From the NCBI GenBank assembly GCA_963747375.1, contig CAVVFL010000007.1, positions 186,001-250,000 of the forward strand: a DNA stretch of 64,000 bases, in the 5' to 3' direction. The notes below the pieces were generated by a model. It made no database searches and was not told the origin of the DNA. It was given only the letters and a program-made list of their open reading frames with translations. This document shows positions 8,234 to 16,590 of the stretch, piece by piece. Each line of letters begins with the position of its first letter. The first letter of the stretch is position 1. This DNA comes from Sva-07 sp963747375. Its GTDB lineage: Bacteria > Actinomycetota > Acidimicrobiia > Acidimicrobiales > Ilumatobacteraceae. The translations under genes and the position numbers were made by a program.

Positions 8234-9955
8234 ATGCCTCCCCAGAACGTCACCCCGAACAAGATGCCCTTCGAGAAGTACACACCGTTCGTGCCGGTCG
8301 TGCTCACCGACCGCACGTGGCCGAACGTCACGATCACCACGGCACCGCAGTGGTGCTCGGTCGATCTGCGCGACGGAAACCAGGCGCTCATCGATCCGAT
8401 GGACCCGACTCGCAAGATGCGCATGTTCGAAGAACTCGTCGCCATGGGATTCAAGGAGATCGAGGTCGGGTTCCCGTCGGCGAGCCAGCCCGACTTCGAC
8501 TTCGTGCGCCAGCTGATCGAGGAGGATCGAATCCCCGACGACGTGACGATCCAGGTGCTGGTGCAGTGCCGCCAGGAACTGATCGAGCGCACCTACGAGT
8601 GTCTGCAGGGCGCGCCGAGGGCGATCGTGCACTTCTACAACTCGACCAACCCGCTGCAGCGCGAGGTCGTGTTCGGACTCGACAAGGACGGCATCATCGA
8701 CGTCGCCGTCAACGGCGCCAAGCTGTGCCGCAAGCTCGAACACGCAGCCGGCGACACGGAGATCCGCTACGAGTACTCGCCGGAGAGCTTCACGCTCACC
8801 GAGCCCGAGTTCGCCATCGACGTGTGCGAGGCCGTCATGGACGTGGTGGAGCCGACGCCCGACAATCCGATCGTGCTCAACCTGCCCGCCACGGTCGAGT
8901 GCTACTCCCCCAACGTGTACGGCGACGTGATCGAGTGGTTCGGGCGCACGATCAAGAACCGCGACTCGGTGATCATCTCGCTGCACCCGCACAACGACCG
9001 CGGCTGTGCGGTGGCGGCCGCCGAGTTCGGCGTGATGGCCGGCGCCGATCGCGTCGAGGGCACGCTGTTCGGCAACGGCGAGCGCACCGGCAACGTCGAC
9101 ATCGTCACCTTGGCGATGAACCTGTTCATGAACGGCGTCGACCCCGAACTCGACATCACCGACATCGACAAGCTGCGTCGCACGGCCGAGTACTGCAACC
9201 GCCTGCCGGTGCATCCCCGGCATCCGTACGCCGGCGACCTCGTCTACACCGCGTTCTCGGGAAGCCACCAGGACGCGATCAAGAAGGGCTTCGACGCGCT
9301 CGACGCCAAGCGCGACGAGGCCGGCGAGTACCCGCAGTGGGGCGTTCCGTACCTGCCGATCGACCCGGCGCACGTCGGTCGGTCGTACGAGGCCGTGATC
9401 CGCGTCAACAGCCAGTCGGGCAAGGGCGGGGTGGCGTACGTGATGAAGACCGAGCACGGTTTCGATCTGCCGCGTCGGCTCCAGATCGAGTTCTCGCGAA
9501 CGATCCAGCACATCACCGAGGACTCTGGCACCGAGATCAGCCCCGGCGTGATGTGGGACGCGTTCCAGGCCGAGTACATCCCCACCGAGGCCCGGTTCCG
9601 TCTCCGCAGCCACGAGCTCCACACCCGCACCGGCGACGAGGGCGGCAACACCACGATCCAGGCCCAGCTCGAGCTCGACGGGGAGGCCCACTCGATCCGA
9701 GGCGAGGGCGACGGACCAGTGGAGGCATTCGTGGCAGCGCTGGTGGCCGAGTTCGGCGACCGCGTGGGCGGTTCGTTCGACGTGCTCGACTACGCCGAGC
9801 ACGCCATCGGCAAGGGCTCCAACGCCCAGGCCGCCGCCTACGTCGAGACCGTGAGCGGCAGCAGTGCGGTCAAGTGGGGCCTCGGCACCGACCCCAACAT
9901 CACCACTGCGTCACTGCGCGCCGTCCTCAGCGCATTCGAACGCCACCAGCGCTGA
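8234..9955 (+). CDS. leuA: 2-isopropylmalate synthase
   Basis: LeuA condenses acetyl-CoA and 2-oxoisovalerate, the first committed step of leucine synthesis. At 573 residues this is the long form with a C-terminal regulatory (leucine-binding) domain. The catalytic motif DLRDGNQ spans residues 44-50 and the zinc-binding HPHNDRG lies at about 251-257; GEGDGPVEAFVAAL in the C-terminal domain is typical of the allosteric part. AGGAG at 8223-8227 precedes the ATG by 6 nt. Upstream lies a Leu-rich leader peptide with attenuator hairpins, so transcription attenuation plus feedback inhibition are the likely controls. It is unlinked to leuCD by operon but only about 6 kb away. Confidence 0.97.
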   Translation: MPPQNVTPNKMPFEKYTPFVPVVLTDRTWPNVTITTAPQWCSVDLRDGNQALIDPMDPTRKMRMFEELVAMGFKEIEVGFPSASQPDFDFVRQLIEEDRIPDDVTIQVLVQCRQELIERTYECLQGAPRAIVHFYNSTNPLQREVVFGLDKDGIIDVAVNGAKLCRKLEHAAGDTEIRYEYSPESFTLTEPEFAIDVCEAVMDVVEPTPDNPIVLNLPATVECYSPNVYGDVIEWFGRTIKNRDSVIISLHPHNDRGCAVAAAEFGVMAGADRVEGTLFGNGERTGNVDIVTLAMNLFMNGVDPELDITDIDKLRRTAEYCNRLPVHPRHPYAGDLVYTAFSGSHQDAIKKGFDALDAKRDEAGEYPQWGVPYLPIDPAHVGRSYEAVIRVNSQSGKGGVAYVMKTEHGFDLPRRLQIEFSRTIQHITEDSGTEISPGVMWDAFQAEYIPTEARFRLRSHELHTRTGDEGGNTTIQAQLELDGEAHSIRGEGDGPVEAFVAALVAEFGDRVGGSFDVLDYAEHAIGKGSNAQAAAYVETVSGSSAVKWGLGTDPNITTASLRAVLSAFERHQR

Positions 9956-9957
9956 AG

Positions 9958-9992
9958 GTCGTGCGACAGGGGTCAGACCCCCGTCGCACGAC
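9958..9992. terminator. Strong hairpin directly after leuA
   Basis: GTCGTGCGAC (9958-9967) pairs with GTCGCACGAC (9983-9992), and inside it GGGGTC pairs with GACCCC, giving one long stem with one mismatch. It starts 2 bases after the leuA stop and ends just before the next -10 box (9998). There is no T tract, so if it terminates it does so without the usual U-run. Confidence 0.55.
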
Positions 9993-9997
9993 TGCAC

Positions 9998-10003
9998 TAC
10001 AGT
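9998..10003 (+). promoter_or_regulatory. -10 box of sunset-domain gene (leaderless)
   Basis: TACAGT, 6 nt before the ATG at 10010. Confidence 0.5.
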
Positions 10004-10009
10004 CGGCTC

Positions 10010-10358
10010 ATGTCCGCGACGGCGACGGCCCTGCGCAGAACGATGTTGCTGACGTTGATCGCCGTCGTTGCCGGCGCCGTACTCGCGTGGAGGAAGCAGC
10101 GCGACGAGATGGCGGTTCCCGCCGGGCCGCCGCAGTGGCCCGAGTTCGAGGTTCCCGGTTCGGGTTCCGCGACGACACCCTGGGTGGACGGATCCACGGC
10201 GGACGTCGGCACCTGCCGGCTTCCCGATCAAGGTCAAGATGTCCTCCGGCATCTTCCATGTGCCTGGCGGCCGCTTCTACGAGCGCACCCATGCCGATCG
10301 CTGGTACGCGACTGGCGAAGCAGCCGAGGCCGACGGCTACCGTCAGTCGAAGACCTGA
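10010..10358 (+). CDS. Membrane-anchored sunset-domain protein (one frameshift)
   Basis: The first frame gives an N-terminal membrane anchor (TMLLTLIAVVAGAVLAWRKQ, about residues 11-30) and a Pro-rich linker. At about 10213 the frame must shift by one base; the next frame then reads PIKVKMSSGIFHVPGGRFY followed by ERTHADRWYATGEAAEADGY and RQSKT before the stop. That second part is the short 'sunset' domain known from many actinobacterial surface proteins and nuclease-linked proteins; its role is not established. It is the first gene of a small operon with a ferredoxin (35 bases later) and pyrF. Confidence 0.7.
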
Positions 10359-10392
10359 CCACGACGACAACCACGACGACAAGGGGAACGAC

Positions 10393-10584
10393 ATGAAGGT
10401 GAGCGTCGATTTCGACGTGTGCGCATCGACCGGAGCCTGCATGCAGGTCTGTCCGGAGGTGTTCGAGGTGCGCAGCGACGGTTATCTGTACATCCTCCAG
10501 GAGAACCCGGGTGCCGACGTCGCCGAGAAGGTCCGGGAGGCGGCCGACCTCTGTCCGACCGCGGCGATCACCGTCGAAGACTGA
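10393..10584 (+). CDS. Small ferredoxin, probably [3Fe-4S]
   Basis: A 63-residue ferredoxin. Cluster ligands are C10, C16 and C20 (CASTGAC, MQVCP) and a C-terminal Cys in LCPTAAI near residue 54. The second Cys of the usual CxxCxxCxxxCP pattern is replaced by T13, the pattern of [3Fe-4S] ferredoxins that often serve cytochrome P450s. No P450 or reductase is adjacent; its partner is unknown. An AAGGGGAACGAC stretch gives a ribosome site before the ATG. It lies between the sunset-domain gene and pyrF and is 4 bases from the latter, so it is probably co-transcribed. Confidence 0.9.
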   Translation: MKVSVDFDVCASTGACMQVCPEVFEVRSDGYLYILQENPGADVAEKVREAADLCPTAAITVED

Positions 10585-10588
10585 ACGC

Positions 10589-11479
10589 GTGACGTTCCTC
10601 CGCCAGCTCGAACGGTCGTGGACCGCGTCCACCTCGATGTTGTGTGTCGGTCTCGATCCAGACCCGGCACGCATGCCCTTCCCACTCGACGGCGTGCCTG
10701 GTTCGACCGAGGCATTCTGCCGGGCGATCATCGATGCCACCGCTGACCTCGTCTGCGCGTTCAAGCCGCAGATCGCCTACTTCTCGAGCCAGGGCGAGGA
10801 GCAGGCGCTCGAACGAATCTGCCGGTACGTCCGCGAGACCTACCCGGACGTGACGCTGATCCTCGACGCCAAACGCGGCGACATCGGCTCCACAGCCGAG
10901 CACTACGCCCGCGAGGCGTTCGGGCGATACGGAGCGCATGCGGTCACGGTGAATCCGTATCTCGGCACCGATTCGGTGGCGCCGTATTTCGAGCACGGCG
11001 GCGGGGTGATCGCACTGTGCCGCACCAGCAATCCGGGTGGCGACGACATCCAGTCGCTCGTTGCCGACGGCAAGCCGGTGTACGCCCACGTCGCCGAAAT
11101 GGTGGCGCACGACTGGGCGACGCGCGGCGATTGTGGTCTCGTCGTCGGCGCCACGTATCCGCAGGAACTCGCCGACGTGCGGGCGATCGCGCCCGACCTG
11201 CCGATCCTCGTGCCCGGTGTGGGCGCTCAGGGCGGCGACGCGGCAACGGTCGTCGAGCATGGCGCAAGCTCGACAGGACGGGGCCTGATCGTCAACTCGT
11301 CGCGGGCGATCCTCTACGCGAGCAGCGGCAACGACTTCGCCGACGCCGCCCGAGCCGAAGCCCAACGCACCGCGTCGTCCCTCCGCCTCCCCCCTGACCC
11401 GCTCGGACCCGACACCCAACCCGAACCCAACAACCCAACCCGAAACCCAACCCGAAATTCGGAGCGGATGTTGCGCTGA
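10589..11479 (+). CDS. pyrF: Orotidine 5'-phosphate decarboxylase (type 2)
   Basis: PyrF converts OMP to UMP. LCVGLDPDPARMP near the N-terminus, FKPQIAYF and the catalytic LDAKRGDIGSTAEHYA identify the long (type 2) form common in Actinobacteria. The start is GTG at 10589, 4 bases after the ferredoxin stop; the open frame extends further upstream but only inside the ferredoxin gene. The enzyme proper ends near RTASSLR; the last 25 or so residues (Pro/Asn/Thr-rich, ending RNSERMLR) are read from AACCC-rich sequence and the first half of palindromic repeat copy A, so the natural stop may have been displaced by the repeat. Confidence 0.93.
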   Translation: MTFLRQLERSWTASTSMLCVGLDPDPARMPFPLDGVPGSTEAFCRAIIDATADLVCAFKPQIAYFSSQGEEQALERICRYVRETYPDVTLILDAKRGDIGSTAEHYAREAFGRYGAHAVTVNPYLGTDSVAPYFEHGGGVIALCRTSNPGGDDIQSLVADGKPVYAHVAEMVAHDWATRGDCGLVVGATYPQELADVRAIAPDLPILVPGVGAQGGDAATVVEHGASSTGRGLIVNSSRAILYASSGNDFADAARAEAQRTASSLRLPPDPLGPDTQPEPNNPTRNPTRNSERMLR

Positions 11480-11504
11480 GCGGGACGATCGCTCCGAATT
11501 TCGG
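11451..11504. repeat. 54-bp palindromic repeat, copy A
   Basis: Outer arms CGAAATTCGGAGCG and CGCTCCGAATTTCG flank a centre that holds GCGCTGAGCG (itself GCGC-TGA-GCG). The same layout and length recur at 12549, 50332 and 57553, with a decayed copy at 12469. Copy A follows pyrF and encodes the end of the pyrF reading frame. It is preceded by AACCC-type short repeats. Confidence 0.85.
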
Positions 11505-11546
11505 ATCGGGTTCCGTTTCGCGCAGGCCATGACCCACGGTCTGGTC

Positions 11547-12503
11547 ATGATCGAAGTCCAACTGCTGCAGACCATCGAGCGTCAGCATGGTGTCGTCGGA
11601 CGCGCGCAGCTACGAGGTGAGTTCGGATGGTCGTCGTCGAGGCTGTCGAGGGCCCGCCGCAGCGGGATGCTCCTCGACGTGACGCCGAGCGTTCTACGTC
11701 TCGCCTCATCGAGTGATTCGTTCGAGCTCCGATGCATGGCGTTGCAGATCCACCTCGACGGCTGTGGATTCCTCGGCGAGATGACGGCGGGGCGACTGTA
11801 CGGGCTGCGCTCCATGCCGGAGGCGCCGATCCGGGCAACGGTGCCCGAGGACGTACGACGACTGATCCCGGCCTGGGCGCGCGTCTCGAGATCATCGTGG
11901 TTCGACGAGCACGACAGGAATCGGAGACCCGACGGGCTCGTCGTCGCCACGCCGCTACGGATGCTGTTCGGACTCGCAGCGACCATGCACCCGTACCGGT
12001 TCGCCCGTGCCGCCGAGGACGCGTGGAACCTCGGATTGATCACGCCTGGCGACGCAGCCGACTACCTGGAGCGACACCGCTGCCGAGGCAAGAACGGAGT
12101 TGCAGTGCTCGAGCAGTGGCTCGAGGGCGTGATCGATCAATCGAGACCGGCGCAGAGCGGATTCGAACAACTCGTGATCGAGTGCCTCGAGCGTGTCGGA
12201 CTTCCGACACCGGTTCGGCAGCACCCTGTTCACCTTCCGAGCGGCGAGATGATCCACCTCGACATCGCGTGGCCGGCGATTCGTCTCGCGGTCGAGCCCG
12301 GGCATTCGAGATGGCACACCGGAGCCCTCCGTCAGCGACAGGACCAAGCCCGTGACCGGGCCTGCGGCGAACAGGGATGGCACATCGTGCGATTCGACGA
12401 GTCGTTCCGCGACGACCCGATGGCAGGGGCCCGCCAGGTCGCCCGCATCCACGCCACCCGAAGCCGCCAGAATTCGGACCCGATCTTGCGCCCAGGGGCA
12501 TGA
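11547..12503 (+). CDS. AbiEi-like winged-helix protein with C-terminal DUF559/Vsr-like nuclease fold
   Basis: About 318 residues from ATG 11547 (an in-frame ATG at 11529 adds six). The N-terminal half (LLQTIERQHGVVGRAQLR, then WSSSRLSRARRSGML and LRLAS) matches the winged-helix start of AbiEi-like proteins found singly in many Actinobacteria. The C-terminal part has the PD-(D/E)xK-like pattern of DUF559/Vsr relatives: SGFEQLVIECLERVG, HLDIAW (acidic D), LAVEPGHSRWH (acidic E) and WHIVRFDE. No AbiEii toxin partner is adjacent. The gene lies between repeat copy A and copies B and C, and its last codons are read from copy B. The function is unknown; the repeat association is discussed in the findings. 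Confidence 0.7.
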   Translation: MIEVQLLQTIERQHGVVGRAQLRGEFGWSSSRLSRARRSGMLLDVTPSVLRLASSSDSFELRCMALQIHLDGCGFLGEMTAGRLYGLRSMPEAPIRATVPEDVRRLIPAWARVSRSSWFDEHDRNRRPDGLVVATPLRMLFGLAATMHPYRFARAAEDAWNLGLITPGDAADYLERHRCRGKNGVAVLEQWLEGVIDQSRPAQSGFEQLVIECLERVGLPTPVRQHPVHLPSGEMIHLDIAWPAIRLAVEPGHSRWHTGALRQRQDQARDRACGEQGWHIVRFDESFRDDPMAGARQVARIHATRSRQNSDPILRPGA

Positions 12504-12521
12504 TCGCTCCGAATTTCCGGA
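12469..12521. repeat. Palindromic repeat, decayed copy B
   Basis: AGAATTCGGA on the left and ATCGCTCCGAATTT on the right keep the outer arms of the repeat family; the centre (CTTGCGCCCAGGGG) has diverged. It overlaps the 3' end and stop of the nuclease-fold gene. Confidence 0.6.
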
Positions 12522-12548
12522 TGGGCAGCGGGGACGCACGCGGCGAGG

Positions 12549-12602
12549 CGAAAATTCGGAGCGGATGTGGCGCTGAGCGGGAAGATCGCTCCGAATTTCG
12601 GG
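12549..12602. repeat. 54-bp palindromic repeat, copy C
   Basis: Same arms and same GCGCTGAGCG centre as copy A, with only a few substitutions. It lies between the convergent nuclease-fold gene and serA, 12 bases from the serA stop, where it could act as a two-way terminator. Confidence 0.85.
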
Positions 12603-12614
12603 TTTGCGCGGGGG

Positions 12615-14181
12615 TCAGGCGCTGAGGCTGGTGACGTGGAGGATGCCGGGGGCGGCGCGGAGGGCGTCGAGCACGTCGGCGGGTACCGGAGCACTCGGCG
12701 CGATGAGCATGACCGCGGTGTCGGAGTTGTTCACCCGGCTGACATCCATGTCGGAGATGTTGACACCGGCGTTGCCGAGCAGCGTGCCGACGGTGCCGAT
12801 CACACCGGGCCGGTCGTCGTTCTGGATGACCACCATGTTGTCGACGGGCGGCACGTCGAACGGCGTGTCGTCGATGTTGACGATGCGCTGTGCGCCCCTC
12901 GCCCCGGCCAGCGTGCCGCTGATCGAGTGTCCGCCGCCGCGCACCGTGAGGAGGTTGACGAAATCGGCCGAACTCGACGAGCTGACGTCACGGACCGTCA
13001 CGCCGTGCTGGGCGGCGAGCTGCGGAGCGTTGACGTACGTCACCTGCTCGTCGGAGATCGTCGCGAAGAACCCCTTGAGCACGGCCAGCTCCAGGATCCG
13101 GGTGTCGTACCCGGCGATCTCGCCCTCGGTGCAGATCTCGAGCTCGCTCGGCACACCGCCGACGAGCGACACGAACAGTCCGCCGAGGCGTTCGGCGAGG
13201 GGCAGATACGGCCGGATCGTCTCGCTGGCCTCGGCGGCGTTCACGTTGACGGCGAACGGCACGAACTCGCCGGCCAGGGCGAGCTCGACCATCGACGCGA
13301 TCGTGTCGCCGGCCTTGTCCTGCGCCTCGCGGGTGCTGGCGCCGAGGTGCGGGGTGACGATCACGGAGTCGATCTGGAACAGCGGCGACTCGGTCATCGG
13401 TTCGGTCGAGAACACGTCGAGCGCGGCGCCGGCGATGACGCCGTTGTTCAGGCACTCGGCGAGGTCGGCCTCGTCGACGATGCCGCCGCGAGCGACGTTG
13501 ATGATGCGCAGGCTCGGCTTGGCCTTCAGCAGGAGATCACGGTTGATGATGCCGATCGTCTCGGGCGTCTTGGGCAGATGCACGGTGAGGAAGTCGGCTT
13601 CCGCGACCACCTGGTCGAGCGCCATCAACTCCACACCCATCTTCTTCGCCCGATCCTCGGACACGAAGGGGTCGTACGCCACCAGTCGCATGCCGAACCC
13701 CTTGGCTCGGTCGGCAACGAGCTTGCCGATGCGGCCGAGGCCGACGATGCCGAGCGTCTTGTCGCACAACTCGACGCCCTCCCACCGGCTGCGCTCCCAC
13801 CGGCCCTGCACCAGCGCGGCATGCGCCTGCGGCACGTTCCGGGCCGAGGCCATCAGCAGCGCCATCGTGTGCTCGGCGGCCGACACGATGTTGCTCTGCG
13901 GTGCGTTGACGACCATCACGCCACGCTTGGTGGCGGAGTCGACGTCGACGTTGTCGAGGCCGATCCCCGCCGCGCCCGACGACCATCAGGTCGGAGCCGG
14001 CTGCCAGCACCGCGTCGGTGACGTCCGTGGCCGAGCGGATGATCAGCGCGTGCGCCCCTGGAACCACCGTGAGGAGTTCGTCGGCGGACAACCCGAGCTG
14101 CACGTCGACGTCGTGGCCGAGGGCACGGAGGCGATCGAGGCCTCCGTCGGCGATTTCTTCGGTGACCAGGATGCGAGCCAT
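12615..14181 (-). CDS. serA: D-3-phosphoglycerate dehydrogenase (one frameshift)
   Basis: SerA oxidises 3-phosphoglycerate, the first step of serine synthesis. The N-terminus MARILVTEEIADGG runs in one frame to about 13978 (GSDLMVVGR), and the rest (NVDVDS onward, GIVGLGRIGKLVADRAKGFG, INVARGGIVDEADL, VTPHLGASTREAQ) in the next; one extra base in a G/C run explains it. Together they give about 520 residues, the long actinobacterial form with an intervening domain and a C-terminal ACT domain (NDDRPGVIGTVGTLLGNAGV) for serine feedback. NAD motif, catalytic Arg, Glu and His are present. An alternative ATG nine bases upstream is possible. The break is almost certainly a sequence error, as this is usually a single essential-type gene. 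Confidence 0.9.
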
Positions 14182-14250
14182 GGGACTCATGCCTATCTGA
14201 TCGGAGGCCGGACTTCCACGAGGTTTGACGAACCGTTCAGGCCCGCCGGG

Positions 14251-14256
14251 TACGTT
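14251..14256 (+). promoter_or_regulatory. -10 box of GNAT/menC transcript (leaderless)
   Basis: TACGTT, 7 nt before the GTG start at 14264. Confidence 0.45.
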
Positions 14257-14263
14257 CTGGGCC

Positions 14264-14995
14264 GTGAGCACCGCCACCCCACGACCGGTGGGCATCGAGA
14301 TCCGGAACCTGTCGGGTCCGAGCGAACTGCTCGAGGCCAACGCCGTGCTCCAGGAAGTCTGGGGGACCACGGTTCCGCTCGCGCCACTCGAGTTCCTGAT
14401 CGCGATCTCCCACACCGGCGGCTACGTGGCCGGAGCGTTCACGGGCGATTCGATGGTCGGCGCCTCGATCGGCATGCTCGCCCGCCATCGGGGCCGGCCG
14501 GCGCTGCACAGCCACGTGAGCGGGCTGGTCGCCGCCGTCCGCGGAACGGGCCTCGGCCGGGAACTCAAACTCCATCAGCGCGCCTGGGCCATCGAGCACG
14601 ATCTCGCCTGGATCACCTGGACCTTCGACCCGCTCGTGCGGCGCAACGCCTGGTTCAACATCGCGGTGCTGGGCGCCACGATCGACGACTATCTGGTGTC
14701 GTTCTACGGAACCATGAACGACGCCATCAACGCCGGGGACGAATCGGATCGACTGCTCGCGACGTGGGATCTGGCCCTCCCCGTACCGATCGCGCCACGT
14801 GAAGGATCCGAGGTCGACGATCCGGAGTTCGTCGCCACACCCGACGACGTCGTGGCCCTTCGACGAGCCGACCCAGCCGCCGCCGCTCGATGGAGATCGG
14901 CAACACGCGCCTCGCTGACCGCAGCGCTCGACGCGGGACGACCGATCGTCGGATTCACCCGCGACGGCAACTACGTGATCGGATCAGCACCATGA
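14264..14995 (+). CDS. GNAT-fold protein (COG3375 type)
   Basis: A 243-residue predicted acetyltransferase. The motif RGTGLGRELKLHQRAWA (acetyl-CoA binding, R/QxxGxG/A type) and the following LAWITWTFDPLVRRNAWFNI, then LGATIDDYLVSFYG, are characteristic of the COG3375 group, a GNAT family of unknown substrate that in several Actinobacteria sits beside menC. The start is taken as GTG 14264 because a -10 box lies 7 nt upstream and the family alignment begins there; an ATG at 14225 lies upstream of that promoter. Its stop overlaps menC (ATGA), so the two are coupled. Confidence 0.85.
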   Translation: MSTATPRPVGIEIRNLSGPSELLEANAVLQEVWGTTVPLAPLEFLIAISHTGGYVAGAFTGDSMVGASIGMLARHRGRPALHSHVSGLVAAVRGTGLGRELKLHQRAWAIEHDLAWITWTFDPLVRRNAWFNIAVLGATIDDYLVSFYGTMNDAINAGDESDRLLATWDLALPVPIAPREGSEVDDPEFVATPDDVVALRRADPAAAARWRSATRASLTAALDAGRPIVGFTRDGNYVIGSAP

Positions 14996-16155
14996 GTACA
15001 CCGCGATGGACGATCGAACGTGTCGAATTGCGCCGAATCGCCATGCCGCTCGTCACGCCGTTCCGCACCAGCTTCGGGAGCCAGACCGATCGCGACATCC
15101 TGCTGGTACGTGTCGACCTCTCGTCGGGCAGCCACAGCGACACGATCGAGGGCTGGGGCGAGTGCGTTGCGCTGTCGGAGCCCAGCTATTCGCCCGAGTA
15201 CGTCGATGGTGCGCAACACGTGATGATCCATCACCTCCTGCCCCGACTGTTCGCCGCCGGCCCGATCGACGCCGCCGACGTCGCTCCGATGCTCGCCAAG
15301 CTGCACGGGCATCCGATGGCCAAGGCCGCCCTCGAGATGGCGGTGCTCGACGCCCAGCTCCGTGCCACCAACCAGTCGTTCGCCACCTTCCTCGGCGCTG
15401 AGCGAACCACGATCCCGAGCGGTGTCAGCGTCGGCATCCACGACAGCACCGACGAACTCCTCGCGGCGGTGCAGGGCTATGTCGACGACGGCTACGTGCG
15501 CATCAAGCTGAAGATCGAGCCGGGCTCCGACATCGACCAGGTCGCAGCCGTCCGCGAGCTCATCGGCCCCGACACCCCGTTCCAGGTCGACGCCAACACC
15601 GCCTACCGCCGCACCGACGGGGCCCACCTCCGACGCCTCGACGACTACGACCTGCTGCTGATCGAGCAGCCGCTCCCCGAGGACGACATCATCGGCCACG
15701 CACGGCTCGCCGCCGAGATCGAAACGCCGATCTGCCTCGACGAATCACTGGTCTCCGCCTCCGGAACAGCCGATGCGATCGAGCTCGGCGCCTGCGAGAT
15801 CGCGAACATCAAGCCCGGACGCGTCGGCGGCTATCTCGAAGCGGTCCGCATCCACGACCTCTGCCTCGCCAAGGGCATCCCCGTCTGGTGTGGCGGCATG
15901 TTGGAGACCGGCATCGGGCGCGCCGCCAACGCGGCGCTCGCCGCACTCCCCGGCTTCACGCTGCCCGGCGACATCAGCGCCTCGACGAGGTTCTATGCAC
16001 GCGACATCGTCACCGACCCCATCACCATCACCGGCGGCCACGTCACGGTGCCCACCACGCCGGGACTCGGCTTCGATCTCGATCGGGCATTCCTCGACGA
16101 GGTCACGACGAGCCGACTGGTGATCGACCCGCGGGGTACAGTCACACCTCTATGA
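14992..16155 (+). CDS. menC: o-succinylbenzoate synthase (enolase superfamily)
   Basis: MenC dehydrates SHCHC to o-succinylbenzoate in menaquinone synthesis. The 387-residue protein has the full muconate-lactonising/OSBS active site: K172 and K174 in IKLKIE, metal ligands D200 (VDAN), E225 (IEQP) and D250 (CLDES), and K274 in NIKPGRVGG. Several family members also racemise N-acylamino acids, so a second activity is possible. The ATG overlaps the GNAT stop and its own stop overlaps the SCP2 gene start, both by ATGA. No other men gene is in the window. Confidence 0.92.
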   Translation: MSTPRWTIERVELRRIAMPLVTPFRTSFGSQTDRDILLVRVDLSSGSHSDTIEGWGECVALSEPSYSPEYVDGAQHVMIHHLLPRLFAAGPIDAADVAPMLAKLHGHPMAKAALEMAVLDAQLRATNQSFATFLGAERTTIPSGVSVGIHDSTDELLAAVQGYVDDGYVRIKLKIEPGSDIDQVAAVRELIGPDTPFQVDANTAYRRTDGAHLRRLDDYDLLLIEQPLPEDDIIGHARLAAEIETPICLDESLVSASGTADAIELGACEIANIKPGRVGGYLEAVRIHDLCLAKGIPVWCGGMLETGIGRAANAALAALPGFTLPGDISASTRFYARDIVTDPITITGGHVTVPTTPGLGFDLDRAFLDEVTTSRLVIDPRGTVTPL

Positions 16156-16562
16156 CGCACCCGTTCCTGTCAGAAGAGTGGATGGAAGCCGCGCACGGCA
16201 TCCGCGAGAAGTACGCCGACCAGGTTCCTGCGGTCACGACGGTCATCAAGATCAATCAGGTGATCGTCGACGTGCCGTTCGGCGACGGCGAGGTGAAGAG
16301 CTACCTCGACACCTCATCGGGTCATCTCGTGATGGAACTCGGCGAGCTCGCCGACGCCGACGCCACGATCACCACCGATTACGCGACCGCCAAGGCGATG
16401 TTCGTCGACCAGGATCAGGCGATCGCCATGCAGGCGTTCATGTCGGGCAAGATCAAGGTCCAGGGCGACATGATGAAGATGATGGCGATGCAGACCGCCA
16501 TTCCGTCGAACGAGTTCACCGACACCATCGCCGACGAGATCAAGGCCATCACCGCCGACTGA
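16152..16562 (+). CDS. SCP2 sterol-binding-domain protein
   Basis: A 136-residue single-domain SCP2-fold protein; such proteins bind lipids or acyl chains. The segment MELGELADADATITTDYATA followed by FMSGKIKVQGDMMKMMAMQ is the typical C-terminal half of the fold. The ATG overlaps the menC stop (ATGA), and a TACAGT box (16137-16142) nine bases upstream inside menC could also give an independent leaderless transcript. The lipid ligand is unknown. Confidence 0.85.
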   Translation: MTHPFLSEEWMEAAHGIREKYADQVPAVTTVIKINQVIVDVPFGDGEVKSYLDTSSGHLVMELGELADADATITTDYATAKAMFVDQDQAIAMQAFMSGKIKVQGDMMKMMAMQTAIPSNEFTDTIADEIKAITAD

Positions 16563-16590
16563 CGGCGCAGCCCGATCGGCGTGATCCGAC

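Noticed and set aside
6682..8592. Helicase start at 8592 from the long open frame
   Set aside because: It would run antisense through the leuA leader and leuA itself; the ATG at 7971 fits promoter and family length.
10393..10584. Ferredoxin as electron donor of the island Rieske oxygenases
   Set aside because: It is a [3Fe-4S]/[4Fe-4S]-type protein in another operon about 27 kb away and lacks the operator of the island.
11547..12503. Type IV toxin-antitoxin (AbiE) system
   Set aside because: Only the AbiEi-like half is present; no AbiEii nucleotidyltransferase toxin lies next to it, and the C-terminus is nuclease-like.
11451..12602. CRISPR array
   Set aside because: The repeats are palindromic, few, irregularly spaced and separated by a gene; there are no uniform spacers and no cas genes.
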